Below, in pieces: positions 32,462-42,795 of a DNA stretch of 64,000 nucleotides. The notes beneath the pieces are model-generated. The model had not been told where the DNA came from and made no database searches. It saw only the letters and a program-made list of their open reading frames with translations. The DNA is from Ailurus styani (Eukaryota > Chordata > Mammalia > Carnivora > Ailuridae): assembly GCA_002007465.1 (NCBI GenBank), contig LNAC01000740.1:84434-148433 (forward strand). Reading direction: 5' to 3'. The position numbers and the translations under genes are program-made. Numbering within the stretch: the first letter of the stretch is position 1; the number at the start of each line of letters is the position of its first letter.

Positions 32462-32564
32462 CTCTTAGCCACACAGAATAAAGACTACATTTCCCATCCA
32501 CCCTTGCAGCTCAATGTGTTCATGTGACTCAGTTTTGACCACTGAAAGTGTTTTGTTGCTGCAT
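32462..32564 (+). mobile_element. possible old repeat fragment
   Basis: 'gactacatttcccatccacc' with 'catgtgactcagttttgacc' is a phrase common in old interspersed repeats. The family is not settled. It continues after the SINE. Confidence 0.4.
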
Positions 32565-32580
32565 CCAGACACCTTTGTTT

Positions 32581-32795
32581 CTCTCCCTCTCTCTCTCTCT
32601 CTCTCTTTTAGATTTTATTTATTTATTTGACAGAGAAAGACACAGTGAGAGAGGGAAAAGAAGCAGAGGAAGTGGGAGAGGGAGAAGCAGTCTTCCCGCC
32701 CAGCAGGGAGTCCAATGCAGGGCTAGATCCCAGGACCCTGGGATCATGACCTGAGCTGAAAACAGACGCATAACGACTGAGCCACCCAGGCGGCC
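32581..32795 (-). mobile_element. CAN-SINE with CT tract at its tail
   Basis: TSD CCAGACACCTTTGTTT (32565-32580) and CCAGACACCTTTCTTT (32796-32811). A CTCTCC(CT)n tract of about 24 bp lies between the left TSD and the TTTAGATTTT tail. Confidence 0.93.
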
Positions 32796-32819
32796 CCAGA
32801 CACCTTTCTTTATAAACAG

Positions 32820-33070
32820 CTTACACGTATCATGAACCCCTTTCTCTACCCTGCTGCTTGGAACATGATGATGTCTGAGGATGAGAATGTATAGGCTGGA
32901 CCTTGAGAAGGAAGGTCAATCCAGTAACAACACAGCAGAAAGCTGGAAGGAACCTGGTTTCTAGAGGTTTTCATGAAAGAGAAAAACCACATCAGTTCCA
33001 GATTGCCTGTATCTGGACCTTAACATGAACGAGAACAGACTATCTTATTTAAGCCACTGTTATTTGGGGT
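32820..33070 (+). other. continuation of old repeat or unassigned
   Basis: 'gaagctggaaggaacctgg'-like wording (agctggaaggaacctggttt) is typical of the same old repeat. No gene. Confidence 0.35.
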
Positions 33071-34330
33071 TTTCTTCATCCACAGGTGAATCTAACCCTA
33101 TTATAATAACCTTTCATATTTTCCCCATGCTTATCTAATTATATTCAGACCTATATAAGGACAGACATGCAAATTTTATGTTGGTTTCTGTAATTGTTTT
33201 GTGGGAGAAAACAACTTCCTTCATCTTATTTTCCTGGGTATATACAACCTTGTGAAATATTCTCCACTTTAATTAGTATAGCTTCAATACATATTTTTTA
33301 AAGATTTATTTATTTATTTTGAGAGAGAGAAAGAGAGAGCACAAGTGGGAGGGGCAAAGGGAGGGGAAATGAGAATCTCAAGCAGACTCCATGCCCATCA
33401 CAGAGCCCACAACCCCAAGATCACCACCCGAGCTGAAACCAAGGGACCCCAACCAACTGCACCACCCAGGTGCCCCTCTAATACATATTTTTTGATGGCT
33501 TCAAGAAAGTACCAAAATTTATCCCCTCATCCTCTCATTATTAGGCATTTGCTTTGTTTCAGATTTTTCTCTCACCGTTCACAATGAAGCACTGTAATAA
33601 ACATAGGTTTGTGTCTCCTAGGAGTAAGCCAACTGGATGAAGGGGTATGCATTTTAAATTTTAAGTGATGTCACTAGATTGCTTTCCAGAAAGACTGAAA
33701 CACTTACATTTCCATCAGCAATGTATGAGAGCACCATTTCTCGACATCACCAAAAGCAATAGTTCTTTTTTATTTTTTAGCGGTCTGGTCGATGTACAAT
33801 GTTGTTACCTCAATTTGCTTTTCTTGGACGATAATCAATATCTGGTAATGTAAGGCTCCTCTCCCTTATTTTCATGGTTTTTAGACAACAAGATCACTTT
33901 ATCCAGTTTAAACAAAATCCTATGGGATTAAAAATGGAATTATAATAAATTGATATCTAAATTTTGAGAAGATTAAAATTTTTTGTATGAAGCTTTCCCC
34001 ATCCAAGAACATGGTAAAGCTTTTTATTGGGTTAGTTCTTTTATGTCTTTCAACAAACTTCATAGTTTTTTATTTAGCTTTCCCTATGCCTTTCTTGTTA
34101 AATTTATTCTTAAATATTCTGTGGTTTGGGGAACTATTATAAATGAAACATTTTCTCATTTACATTTTTAGGTATTTATTGGTAAAACAGAAAAGTGCTA
34201 TGATTTTTTGTATATTTATCTTATAACAAGTCACCTTATCAAATTATCTTATTCATATAATTATATTTTTTACTGGAACCTCTTATATGTTCATATTAAA
34301 TAACAGCATTAGAAAAAAAGATAATTTTAG
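33070..34330 (-). mobile_element. Old L1 in reverse, split by a SINE
   Basis: 'gcaatgtatgagagcaccat' and 'ggatgaaggggtatgcattt' belong to the reversed L1M 3' UTR. 'cctttcttgttaaatttatt' and the 34000-34250 text correspond to reversed ORF2. Decayed throughout. Confidence 0.65.
33299..33479 (-). mobile_element. CAN-SINE
   Basis: Reverse SINE with TSD AATACATATTTTT (33286-33298 and 33480-33492). Confidence 0.92.
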
Positions 34331-34590
34331 TTCTTATTTCCAGTGCTTATGTGAGTTATTTCATTTTCTTTTTTTTGGCATTAGGACCTCCAAGACCAGG
34401 ATAAATAATAGGCCAAGTTTCATGGATTTTTATTGCTCTCCTTCAATTGCTAGTCCTCCTATACCTCTCTCCTTGGTTGGACCATTTCACATCTTACTGA
34501 AGGGCAAGAATAATACTTGATTTCCCTGACAGTCCATATGTAGCACCCAAAATAGGGCCGAGGACGTACTATAAAAATGAAAAACATGTA
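34330..34590. other. unassigned sequence
   Basis: AT-rich boundary between L1 and L2 relics. Confidence 0.35.
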
Positions 34591-34990
34591 TGTATTTCAA
34601 GAAGGAGAAAGTGACCAAATGTTAAGTTCTGCTAAGATCAAATAAAATAGGAATTCAAAAGTGCATTTTAGATTTAACAGCAAGTTCACTGATGAACGTA
34701 GTGATAATATGTTAGTGGAAAGAGCAGAAGCCATAGGACGGAAATTTTGGACAGCCTCTGAGAACATGTTGTGCAAACATTTGGGGGCCGGAGCTCTACT
34801 GATGTTTATGGGACACTGAAAACATTTCAGGATAGTGGAGCTCATGGTGCATATGGAGAGCTGAGAGCTGACCAAGAGCCATACTCAGGACTTTGTGCTT
34901 CAGCGTGGGGGCCATAGGTAGCTATGGAAGAATTTAAACTAAAGAGTCACACCATTAGAATTGCTTTTAAGAAAGATCATTCTTTCTAAA
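34590..34990 (-). mobile_element. L2 LINE relic
   Basis: Reversed L2: 'gaccaaatgttaagttctgc' (the tgtcaaatgctgctgag segment) and, later, 'aaagagtcacaccattagaa' then 'agaaagatcattcttt'. Confidence 0.6.
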
Positions 34991-35034
34991 GAAATAGAGT
35001 ACCATTCCCTGGATTTACCCATTCCTCCCCATGC

Positions 35035-35305
35035 TTATGTGCATTGCCCTTCCTTGGCTCACCTTTCCCACTCCCTCCTCACATGTGGATTGCTGCAGCA
35101 ACCTCCTGGTCTCTTTCCATCCATTCTTGTCATTTCTCTATTCGTCACACGAGCCTCCAAGGTAATCTCTTTGTTTTGTCTTTTCTTTTTATTTTGTTTT
35201 TCAGACGGATCTTTTCTAGATTACAAATCTAATCATGTCATTCTGCTTAAATTACATTATTGGGATCAGTAAAGGCCTCTCCTGGCTTCCATGGTTTCTG
35301 GCCTT
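35035..35305 (+). mobile_element. L2 segment in opposite orientation
   Basis: 'caacctcctggtctctttcc', 'tctagattacaaatctaatc' then 'atgtcattctgctt', and 'ctctcctggcttccatggtt' read in the forward L2 direction, opposite to both neighbours. Confidence 0.6.
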
Positions 35306-35785
35306 CCCAGGTGAGTTCCCAAGTGCATCAACATCCATCTTTTGATTGGTAGAATTTTTGTCTGGGGAATGACTTATTCTTGGGGCTTTTAAGGAGAAAG
35401 CCAGTTTCTGCTCTAGGAATACAGAATCTGATGAAGATACAGGGAGCATCCTTTGAAGTTTTGGGTGCAGTTTCCTCAAAACTGTTGCTCATCCCATTCC
35501 TCTGCTGAATGTCCCCTATAGGGGCTCCTGATGTCCTCATCTGCTGGAATGACAGGATGAGTTCTCTGGAAATTATCTGGTCTGTAGATCTTTATCTGAA
35601 AAAGGAATCAGGAAGATTTGGATGGGGCTTGGGGAAGAGTTCTTCTTAGAAGATTTCACAATCAAAGCAATTCAGGACTAGGATTCAGTAATAATTATGG
35701 TGACAGCAATGTGGCAGGATTGTTTTCCTTCCATATTTTCCTCCCTTCCTCCTCAAAGCCTGGTACTTCCTGAGACCAAGATAGT
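35305..35785. other. unassigned sequence
   Basis: No recognised element between L2 blocks. Confidence 0.35.
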
Positions 35786-36329
35786 AGAGGTGGTGAGACT
35801 TGATCAGATTCTGAATATGTTTGGAAATAGGGCTGATGGGATTTGCTGACACAACTGAACGTAGGGTGAAAGAAAAAGATGGATCAGGATGACTCCAAGG
35901 TGTTTGGTCCGAGCAATTGGAAGCAAGGAGTTTGTATTTATTGACATGGAGGAAGCTGTAGGATGAACCAGTTTTGAAGAGGTTTAGAATTTAATTTTCA
36001 ACATGTTGTATTTGAGATGCTATTAGACATCAAAGAAGGACATCAGGCAGATAGTTGGGCATACAAGCCAAGGGTTCTTCTCCAGGGAGAAGCCTGGATT
36101 GGAGATATAAATTTGGGAGTGTTTAAAGCCATCAGACTGGATGAGATCACCAGGAAGTAAATGGAGGTAAAGAGGCGGAACAAGGACAGAACCTGAGTAA
36201 ATCCAACATTTTGATAGGGAGACAAGGGAGAACCAATAAAGGAAACTAAGAAAGAACAGTTGTTAACGTAGCAGGAAAACTTTGAAAATGCAGTGTCATG
36301 GAAGCTGAGCATAGAAAATAATTCTAGGA

Positions 36330-36535
36330 GGGCGCCTGGGTGGCTCAGTGGGTTAAAGCCTCTGCTTTCGGCTCAGGTCATGATCTCAGCGTCCTGGGAT
36401 CGAGGCCCGCATCGGGCTCTCTGCTCAGCGGGGAGCCTGCTTCCTCCTCTCCCTGTCTCTCTGCCTGCCTCTCTGCCTACTTGTAATCTCTCTCTCTGTG
36501 TCAAATAAATAAATAAAATCTTTAAAAAAAAAAAA
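36330..36535 (+). mobile_element. CAN-SINE, very young, perfect TSD
   Basis: Near-consensus copy. The 17 bp TSD AGAAAATAATTCTAGGA is perfect at 36313-36329 and 36536-36552. By eye it differs at only about one body position from the copy at 23676. Confidence 0.97.
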
Positions 36536-36589
36536 AGAAAATAATTCTAGGAACAGAGAATCATCAAATGGCAAATGCTGCAGATAAGT

Positions 36590-36950
36590 TGTATTAGTCC
36601 CAGCAGAACTGACTGCTGTAATAGAGACATTGGAGACCTCCCCATATCTCAGTGGCATGGGCAATGTAAGTTTATTCCTCACACTACAGTATGTTCAGCA
36701 GCAGAGAAGGATAAAAGGAGGGGAGAAGCAGCTCTTTGTTCCACGAAAATATTCAGGGTCCGTGTTGACAGAGGCTGAATTATCTTCAACTTGTGGTTTC
36801 CAGGGTATTCAGGGTGTCAGTGTCCAGCCAGTAAATGGAGGTAGGAGATGGGAGCAGTACACAGAGAGTGTAATGGTAAGCATCTGGCAAGAAATAGAGG
36901 GCACAATTCAGTTGGGTAATTTTAGAAAGGTTTCATAAGGGAATTATTTA
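36590..36950 (-). mobile_element. LTR-like relic
   Basis: 'gttgtattagtcccagcaga', 'agtggcatgggcaatgtaag' and 'tttattcctcac' have the start-of-reversed-MaLR-LTR flavour. Family uncertain. Confidence 0.35.
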
Positions 36951-37253
36951 TAAAGGTAGGAGCAGGGGCAGGAAAACTGTAAAAGGGATTTTCATAACCC
37001 TGAGATGGTTGATAGTCCTAGCTGTTAATACCCTAGACTTGAAGAGACAAGAGAAAGTAATGATTAGTGATCCAGGAGAACAAATGCCCTGACTTCCTGC
37101 CTCCCTGCCTCCAGTCTCCTGCAGGTACATCCCGATGACTCAGCCCAACCAGAAACAAGAAGGCTCATTAATAAAATCCCTAAGGCGAGGCTCCCGAGGC
37201 CCAGAGCAGGCTGGAGAAAGGGGAAGAGGAAGTTTGGAGGAGCAGATTTCCAC

Positions 37254-37469
37254 CATGGGATGTTTCTGTGAGATAGGCTTAGAAGGCATGTAGATGCCTT
37301 CCACCCACATTCCATTGGCCAGAACCCCATCCTTTGGCCACCTCCAACTACAAATTAANGCATGGGATGTTTCTGTGAGATAGGCTTAGAAGGCGTGTAG
37401 GTAGATCCCTTCCACCCACATTCCATTGGCCAGAACCCCATCCTTTGGCCACCTCCAACTACAAATTAA
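37254..37469. repeat. ~105 bp duplication around a single N
   Basis: 37254-37358 and 37361-37469 are copies, with the N at 37359. The second copy carries a 4-base insertion and substitutions (GGCGTGTAGGTAGATCCC against GGCATGTAGATGCC). This fits two alleles placed in tandem by the assembler. Confidence 0.88.
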
Positions 37470-37484
37470 GAAATCAAGTGCCCA

Positions 37485-37679
37485 GGGCGCCTGGGTGGCT
37501 CAGTGGGTTAAAGCCTCTGCCTTCGGCTCAGGTCATGATCTCAGGGTCCTGGGATCGAGCCCCGAATCGGGCTCCCTGCTCAACAGGGAGCCTGCTCCCT
37601 CCTCTCTCTCTGCCTGCCTCTCTGCCTACTTGTAATCTCTCTCTCTGTCAAATAAATAAATAAAATATTAAAAAAAAAA
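37485..37679 (+). mobile_element. CAN-SINE, young
   Basis: Near-consensus copy; head GGCGCCTGGGTGGCTCAGTG and AAATAAATAAATAAAATATT tail. The TSD was not identified; the flanking N duplication blurs the left side. Confidence 0.95.
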
Positions 37680-38511
37680 GAGGAGGAAAGAAGAGATTTG
37701 GTGAACAGTATACCCCCTCTCTACCTCATGGCCAAGCAAGAAGACAATTGAGAATTGACCAATGGACTCAGCAACATGGAGGCAATTGGTGATCACGATA
37801 ATCCAGTCTTGGTAGAGTCGTGAGTGTGAAAGCCTAAAGGGAGAAGATGCAAGACAGAATGGGAGAAGAATCAGAGACAGCAACTGCTAACTTCTTTCAG
37901 TCAGTTTTGCTGAAAAGAGAATCAAAGCAAAAAGGTAATAGCTAGAGGGTTGTGAGATCACAGGAGTTTGCTTTGTTTTTCACGGTGAAGAAATAAAAGC
38001 ATGTTTTATGCTGATGGGAATGTTCCAGGAGAGAGAAAAAATTGATGATGCAGAAAAGAGGGCAAATTGCTGGAGTGATGTCCTTGAGGAAGCAAGAGAG
38101 GATGATATCTAGCCATGAGCTGAAGGTTGGCCTTGGGAAAGAACCCAGGCAGTTTATCTATAGAACCAGTGAAGAAAGCAAAATGTATGGACAGAGTCCT
38201 GGTAGGGAGGAAATGTGGTGGGGAGCTTACTGAAGTTCCTTTCCAATCATTTGTATTTTCTCAGTGTAACAGGAAGGAGAGTTAGCTGAGAGTGAGTCTG
38301 GAGGAGGAATTTGGAGGGCTTAAAAAGAAAAGAGACAGTGCAACATAGTTACCTGAGGTGATGTGAGAAATGATACCCAGAAGTTAATCTTCCCAATGGA
38401 GCTGGTCTAGTTTTCTTTGGGACAACTGAAAACCTCTGGCCCTGCCTTTCTCCACTCTGTCTGTAGACCTCTCCTTGTCCTAATCCAGCTCAGAATTGGA
38501 TAATAAATATA

Positions 38512-38915
38512 CATAGAGCATTTACAAGGTCCAAGCCCTGCTCTAAACACTTCACACGTATTTAGGCATAGTAACGCTATGCAGTAGGTATGACTTTTCT
38601 TAAGATTTATTTATTTATTTGAGAGAGAGAGAGAGAGCGTAAGGCAGAGGAAGAGGAAGAGAGAAACCCCAGCATACTCTGTGCTCAGCACAGAGCCCCA
38701 CATGGGGCTTAATCTTACAACCCTGAGATCCTAGCCGAAACCAAGGGTCAGACACACAACTGACTATGCCACCTAGTCACCCCAATAGTAAGTACCACTA
38801 TGATCAATTCCCTTTTGTAATAGGGAAAACCATACACAGGGTAAGTAATACATTACAGTAGATGCCTGAGCTGAATTAAACTCAGGCAGTCTGGTTCCAG
38901 GCTCTTGAATCCTAA
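38512..38915 (-). mobile_element. MIR split by a SINE
   Basis: 'aagccctgctctaaacactt' and 'gcatagtaacgctatgcagt' lie left of the SINE. 'cagggtaagtaatacattac' and 'aaactcaggcagtctggttc' lie right of it. The halves join in consensus order. Confidence 0.75.
38597..38783 (-). mobile_element. CAN-SINE inside MIR
   Basis: Diverged reverse SINE (TTAAGATTTATTTATTTATT to GCCACCTAGTCACCCC). Confidence 0.88.
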
Positions 38916-38919
38916 TTCT

Positions 38920-39390
38920 CTATCTATACATATTAGATGTGTCAGAGATAATCACCAGGTGGGGGGGCTGGGCTTGAGAGAAGGAAATAAAATTTTGAAA
39001 GGGCAAGGGTAGGTGGGGGATGAGATTCTGTGCTTAGGAGAGGACTGGTAGGGACTTGCTGCTGGGAGACAGGTGGCCACATGGTCACCCAGGGGAGCTT
39101 GAGACCCATAGGCAGAGCCAATATCAGAACTACAAGGACAAGTTGAATGGGTGTGCATCGGTCAGCATAGAATGCTTGACTTCATCTTGATGTAGTGTTC
39201 CCTTGGTTTCTGTGTGTTTCACTGGCTGACAGCTCTGCTGTGTTTCCACGATGGAGGGGCACGGTGCTGTGGTGGGGGCGATAATGATGATGTGGTGAAA
39301 ACAGCTCCCAATCAATGCATGTTCATCAGTGGACAGTGAACTTCATGAAGAATTTTATCAGCAAAAAACCCATCAATCAGCAAAGAACCA
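38920..39390. other. unassigned sequence
   Basis: Nothing named; a small ATAATGATGATGTGG tract near 39282. Confidence 0.35.
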
Positions 39391-39394
39391 AACG

Positions 39395-39580
39395 TTTTAC
39401 TTACATCATTTAATGCTTATAGTACCCTTGTGGGGTACGCACTGTCATCCCCATTTTCAGATAAGGAAAGTGAGGCTCAGAGAGGTTGTATCTCTGTCCA
39501 AGGTCACACGGGTAACAAGGCCTGAACCCCAGCCTGTTAGAGTCAGAAGCCTGGGCTGCTACACTGTGCCAGCTGCCCTC
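39395..39580 (-). mobile_element. MIR
   Basis: 'catcatttaatgcttatagt', 'tcatccccattttcagataa' and 'ccaaggtcacacgggtaaca', in reversed MIR order. It explains part of the 140-codon frame at 39329-39751. Confidence 0.82.
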
Positions 39581-39659
39581 TATTTGGGGATGAAGCACCA
39601 GGAGTCTGAAGGAACCCTACAGGGCCCGAGGGCCTCTGGGGCAGGGCCCCCCGGGCGAG

Positions 39660-39860
39660 AGGGACTTCGTTTAATGAAGGCAATTGAGAAACAATCCTCC
39701 TCTTTATTTGCCTGTAACAGGGGCTCAGAAAAGCTAATTATCTTCCTGTGAACCAGTTAACTATTCAATTTTCTCCATTTGGGTAATTAATTATCAGAGT
39801 CAAGTGCAGGATCCAGCTAATTTTAGAAAGACGCAGCTGTAGGGTCATCTGGGGAACAAA
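39660..39860. promoter_or_regulatory. candidate enhancer: cluster of homeodomain-type motifs
   Basis: Within 200 bp: TTAATG, GCTAATTATC (39733-39742), an HNF1-like AGTTAACTATTCAAT (39755-39769), GTAATTAATTATC (39783-39795) and GCTAATTTT (39817-39825). There is no repeat in this piece, and the region is low in young insertions. Function is inferred only. Confidence 0.3.
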
Positions 39861-40260
39861 CTCAGCTGAGAAAGGAGGAAGCACAGGCAAGAGCCTGTCT
39901 CTGCTGTGGCTCAGAGGGAAATAGGGAGAGGGGCCTCGGGCTGGCTGGAGTGGAGGGCAGGGCGAAGTGTGCCTGAGGCAGGCTGGCTAAGCTTCCCTCG
40001 GCACTAGGGAGCAGCAGAATCAGGGGCATGGGCCCAGGAGGGCAAAGCAGTTAACTCAGCTGCCAGCATCACCTCAGTGAAGAAACAGGGGCGCTTCTTC
40101 AACCACCCCTGCTCTGGGTCCTTTCTCCCTTTGAGGGACCTGTGGGATCCGTCACCCCCTCAGTCCTCACAGTCTCACTTGGAGCCAGCTTAAAAAGATG
40201 TTAAGCCACAGAGAGAGAGAAATTTTAGTTCCTGTCTCTATCAACCCATGTTAACGTAGC
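39860..40260. other. unassigned sequence
   Basis: GC-moderate and repeat-free by eye, with no open frame of note. Confidence 0.35.
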
Positions 40261-40261
40261 G

Positions 40262-40435
40262 AACATTGATCAGGAGCCAGGCATAGCTCATACTAAGGTG
40301 GTTAGGTACAATGGCTTTCCTGTACTACACATGAGAAAATGGAGGCTCAGAGAGGCCATGCAGTTTGTTCAGGATCTTGTGGTTAGGATACAGCAGAAGC
40401 TGGGATCTGAGCTCAACTCCCAAATCCACACCCTC
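40262..40435 (-). mobile_element. MIR
   Basis: 'gatcaggagccaggcatagc', 'catgagaaaatggaggctca' and 'agaagctgggatctgagctc' in reversed MIR order. Confidence 0.75.
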
Positions 40436-40439
40436 ACCT

Positions 40440-40765
40440 TCTCTTGAAGCAACATGCCATATGTGCAATTTTCTGAGCAGCACCGTGGTGAAGAACGGGA
40501 GTACTGGGGACAGCAAGGGTTGGAGAAGCACTTGGTTCACAAAATTAAGTCAACTGGTTAAGGATATTCAAATCTTCAGCAAGCTCCTTAAGGGAAGGGA
40601 CATTCTCGTTGCAAAAGCAGCAGGTCTAGAATTCTTGCCACTATGTGCCACCATGTGCTCTGGGTTGGGGGGGGTGCGCATCAAGAGAGAATGGAGAACA
40701 CCTGGCCAGAGAGTTTGCCTCTGGGGTCAGTTGCTGGGGGCTCAGGGTTGGGGTGAGGATGATGA
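40440..40765. other. unassigned, short GATGATGATGATGAT tract at 40757-40771
   Basis: No gene. The 142-codon frame at 40365-40793 runs from a MIR through unassigned DNA into a trinucleotide run and is not credible as coding. Confidence 0.4.
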
Positions 40766-40771
40766 TGATGA

Positions 40772-40965
40772 TTTTACTGAGCACTTACTATAAGCCAAGA
40801 ACTGTAATAATAACTTTTACTGGGTTAGTAGACTCATTTAATCCTTATAATGATCCATGAAGTGGTCATTCTTATCATTCCCATTATACAGATAGAGAAA
40901 CTGAAACACCAAGTTCAGTTCCTTGCTCTTGCATGAGGAAGCTGAATTAAAATTTGAGCAGTTTG
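40772..40965 (-). mobile_element. MIR
   Basis: 'tactgagcacttactataag', 'ctcatttaatccttataatg' and 'cccattatacagatagagaa', in reversed MIR order. Confidence 0.83.
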
Positions 40966-41596
40966 TCCCCACCATTCCCCTCCCAGTCAACCAGGCCCTG
41001 GTAGAGGATCAGAGAGAGCTGGTAGGGAGGCCACCCCAAACCATGGACAGCTCCCCATGGCCCCATGGTCACAGAGCCACGTTCCTGAGACTGGTTCATG
41101 GTTCCTCCTGACTACCACCAATATCTACCCTTCGTGAAGAGCTCTGCTTTCTTGCAGAGGGGAGTTTTCCTTGGACTGACTCTTAGGGACCATGTGCTCT
41201 GGCTTGATTCAAGTCCCTGACAAACCCTGTGAGGTTGGGTCCTGAGCCAGAACATCCCCCCTCAAGGTTCTGGAGACCCATCCTCTAAGAGGTGAGAATT
41301 TTCTCCATGGGGGCCAGTCAGAGAACTGCTCCCCATGTCAGCCCAGCAGTCATTTCTCCTGTCCAGCCCTGCTGTCCCTTCATTTGCCATTACTTCCCAT
41401 TCCTGTGGGAAAGCCAGTCCCATCTGCCTTAGCTTCTCCATCTGTGCTTCTGTCACCCCTGCAAAGGCCCAGGGCCCAAACTGGACCTGCCCAGTTAGGT
41501 CTTCCCCATTTTGCCAGCTCTGATAGGAGTTTCCAAGTTCAAAGCCAGGCTCCCTGGCCCAAGCTGCCGGCCCAGAGCCCCAGCAGGTGCAGCATA

Positions 41597-41609
41597 GTTG
41601 CTAAGCAAC
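41597..41609. promoter_or_regulatory. RFX X-box-like palindrome
   Basis: GTTGCTAAGCAAC is a 13 bp near-perfect palindrome fitting the RFX X-box consensus (GTNRCC-N-RGYAAC type, one relaxed position per half). Confidence 0.45.
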
Positions 41610-41647
41610 ATCTCCGGATCTCTGTGTGTTCCTGTCACATGATTATC

Positions 41648-41661
41648 GTTGCTAAGGAAAC
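41648..41661 (+). promoter_or_regulatory. second RFX X-box-like site
   Basis: GTTGCTAAGGAAAC has the same left half-site as the palindrome 38 bp upstream and a degenerate right half. Confidence 0.35.
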
Positions 41662-42273
41662 AAGTCCTCTGGCATCCCAGGACGCAGCAAGGCCTAGGCA
41701 GTGGTGTGTTACCGGAGGCCTAACAAAAATCTTCCTGTCCCATGTTCCTGACAAGTTGTGAGTCCCTAACTGCTATAGGGGAGTACCAAGTTGATCCTTG
41801 CTTTTTACCCAGGCACTGGCTCTCAGAAGGGAGTGTCCAAACTGGAGTCTTGGTCACTCACTGGGCATTGATGGAATCCAGTTCTTGGGGGTAGCCAATA
41901 TTAAGAGAGGCTTTTAAAGAAGTGTATTAACACACCAGGGTTCAGAAGACAATCATATCACCAATTCTCCCATTTCTGTCCATAGATTCCACTGCAAAGG
42001 CAAAAATTGGATTTGAATTGGAGGATGGGAAAGATGAGGAGGGGCAGTGGACAAGAGGGTTGCAGTGGGGTCCCAGGACCATAGCAACAAGGGGATCAGA
42101 GAAGGTTTTCCCCAGTATCACCTCCCCACACCTGCAGCTCAAACACTGCAGGACGACGACTGGCCCAGAAATGAGATGGAAATGAGGAAATCTCTCTGAA
42201 GGACAAAAAGACAGAGAGATGGATAAGAGACAAAATTTAAGAGAATTTGAGCACCAGTAAGAAGGTGCAACAA

Positions 42274-42470
42274 GGAATGTCCAGGTGGCTCAGTTGGTTA
42301 AGTGGCTGCCTTCAGCTCAGGTCATGATCCCAGGGTCCTGGGATCCAGTCACGATGGGTACCTTGCTCAGCAGGGGGCCTGCTTCTCCCTTGCCTTCTGC
42401 CAGTAGCTCCCCCTGCTTCTTGTGCTCTCTCTCTCTCTGACAAATAAATAAATAAAATCTTAAAAAAGAA
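42274..42470 (+). mobile_element. CAN-SINE
   Basis: Diverged head (ATGTCCAGGTGGCTCAGTTG). TSD AAGGTGCAACAA is perfect at 42262-42273 and 42471-42482. Confidence 0.93.
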
Positions 42471-42564
42471 AAGGTGCAACAATTGAATAATAGGAATTCC
42501 AAAAATAAAGAACAGAGAGAACAGATGGAAGAAAATTATCAGAGAAATAACAGGAATATATTGA

Positions 42565-42795
42565 GGGGTGCCAGGGTGGCTCAGTCATTAAGCATCTGCC
42601 TTTGGCTCAGGTCATGATCCCAGGGTCCTGGGATCGAGCCCCGCATCAGGCTCCCTGCTCAGTGGAGAGCCTGCTTCTCCCTCTCCCACTCCCCCTGCTT
42701 GTGTTCCCTCTCTCACTGTGTCTCTGCCAAATAAATAAATAAAATCTTTTATTATTGTTTTTATTCTTTGCCAAATAAAATCTTTTTTTAAAAAA
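42565..42795 (+). mobile_element. CAN-SINE with duplicated tail
   Basis: TSD AGGAATATATTGA (42552-42564) and AGGAATACATTGA (42796-42808). The tail unit GCCAAATAAA...AAATCTTTT occurs twice (42726-42749 and 42768-42787), with a TTATTGTTTTTATTC spacer. Confidence 0.93.

Larger units (their letters stand above)
35785..38345 (-). mobile_element. Long L2 LINE relic with nested insertions
   Basis: Reversed L2 ORF2. 'gatgactccaaggtgtttgg', 'ttggagatataaatttggga' and 'ccatcagactggatgagatc' lie at 35785-36290, and 'gagaattgaccaatggactc', 'tgctgatgggaatgttccag' and 'gaggaagcaagagaggatga' at 37735-38345. The family encodes a CR1-clade reverse transcriptase with a YADD motif in its intact form. This copy has no open frame. 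SINEs and an LTR-like block interrupt it. Confidence 0.65.
40966..42195. other. repeat-poor unassigned sequence
   Basis: About 1.2 kb without a young insertion or clear repeat. It contains the paired X-box-like sites at 41597-41661. No convincing coding frame (longest 125 codons, no domain recognised). Confidence 0.4.

Noticed and set aside
32488..32500. A second ZNF143-type ACTACATTTCCC element
   Set aside because: It sits in an old interspersed repeat where this phrase is common, with no CpG island or companion promoter motifs.
39329..39751. 140-codon plus-strand frame as an exon
   Set aside because: Half of it is a MIR and no domain is recognised.
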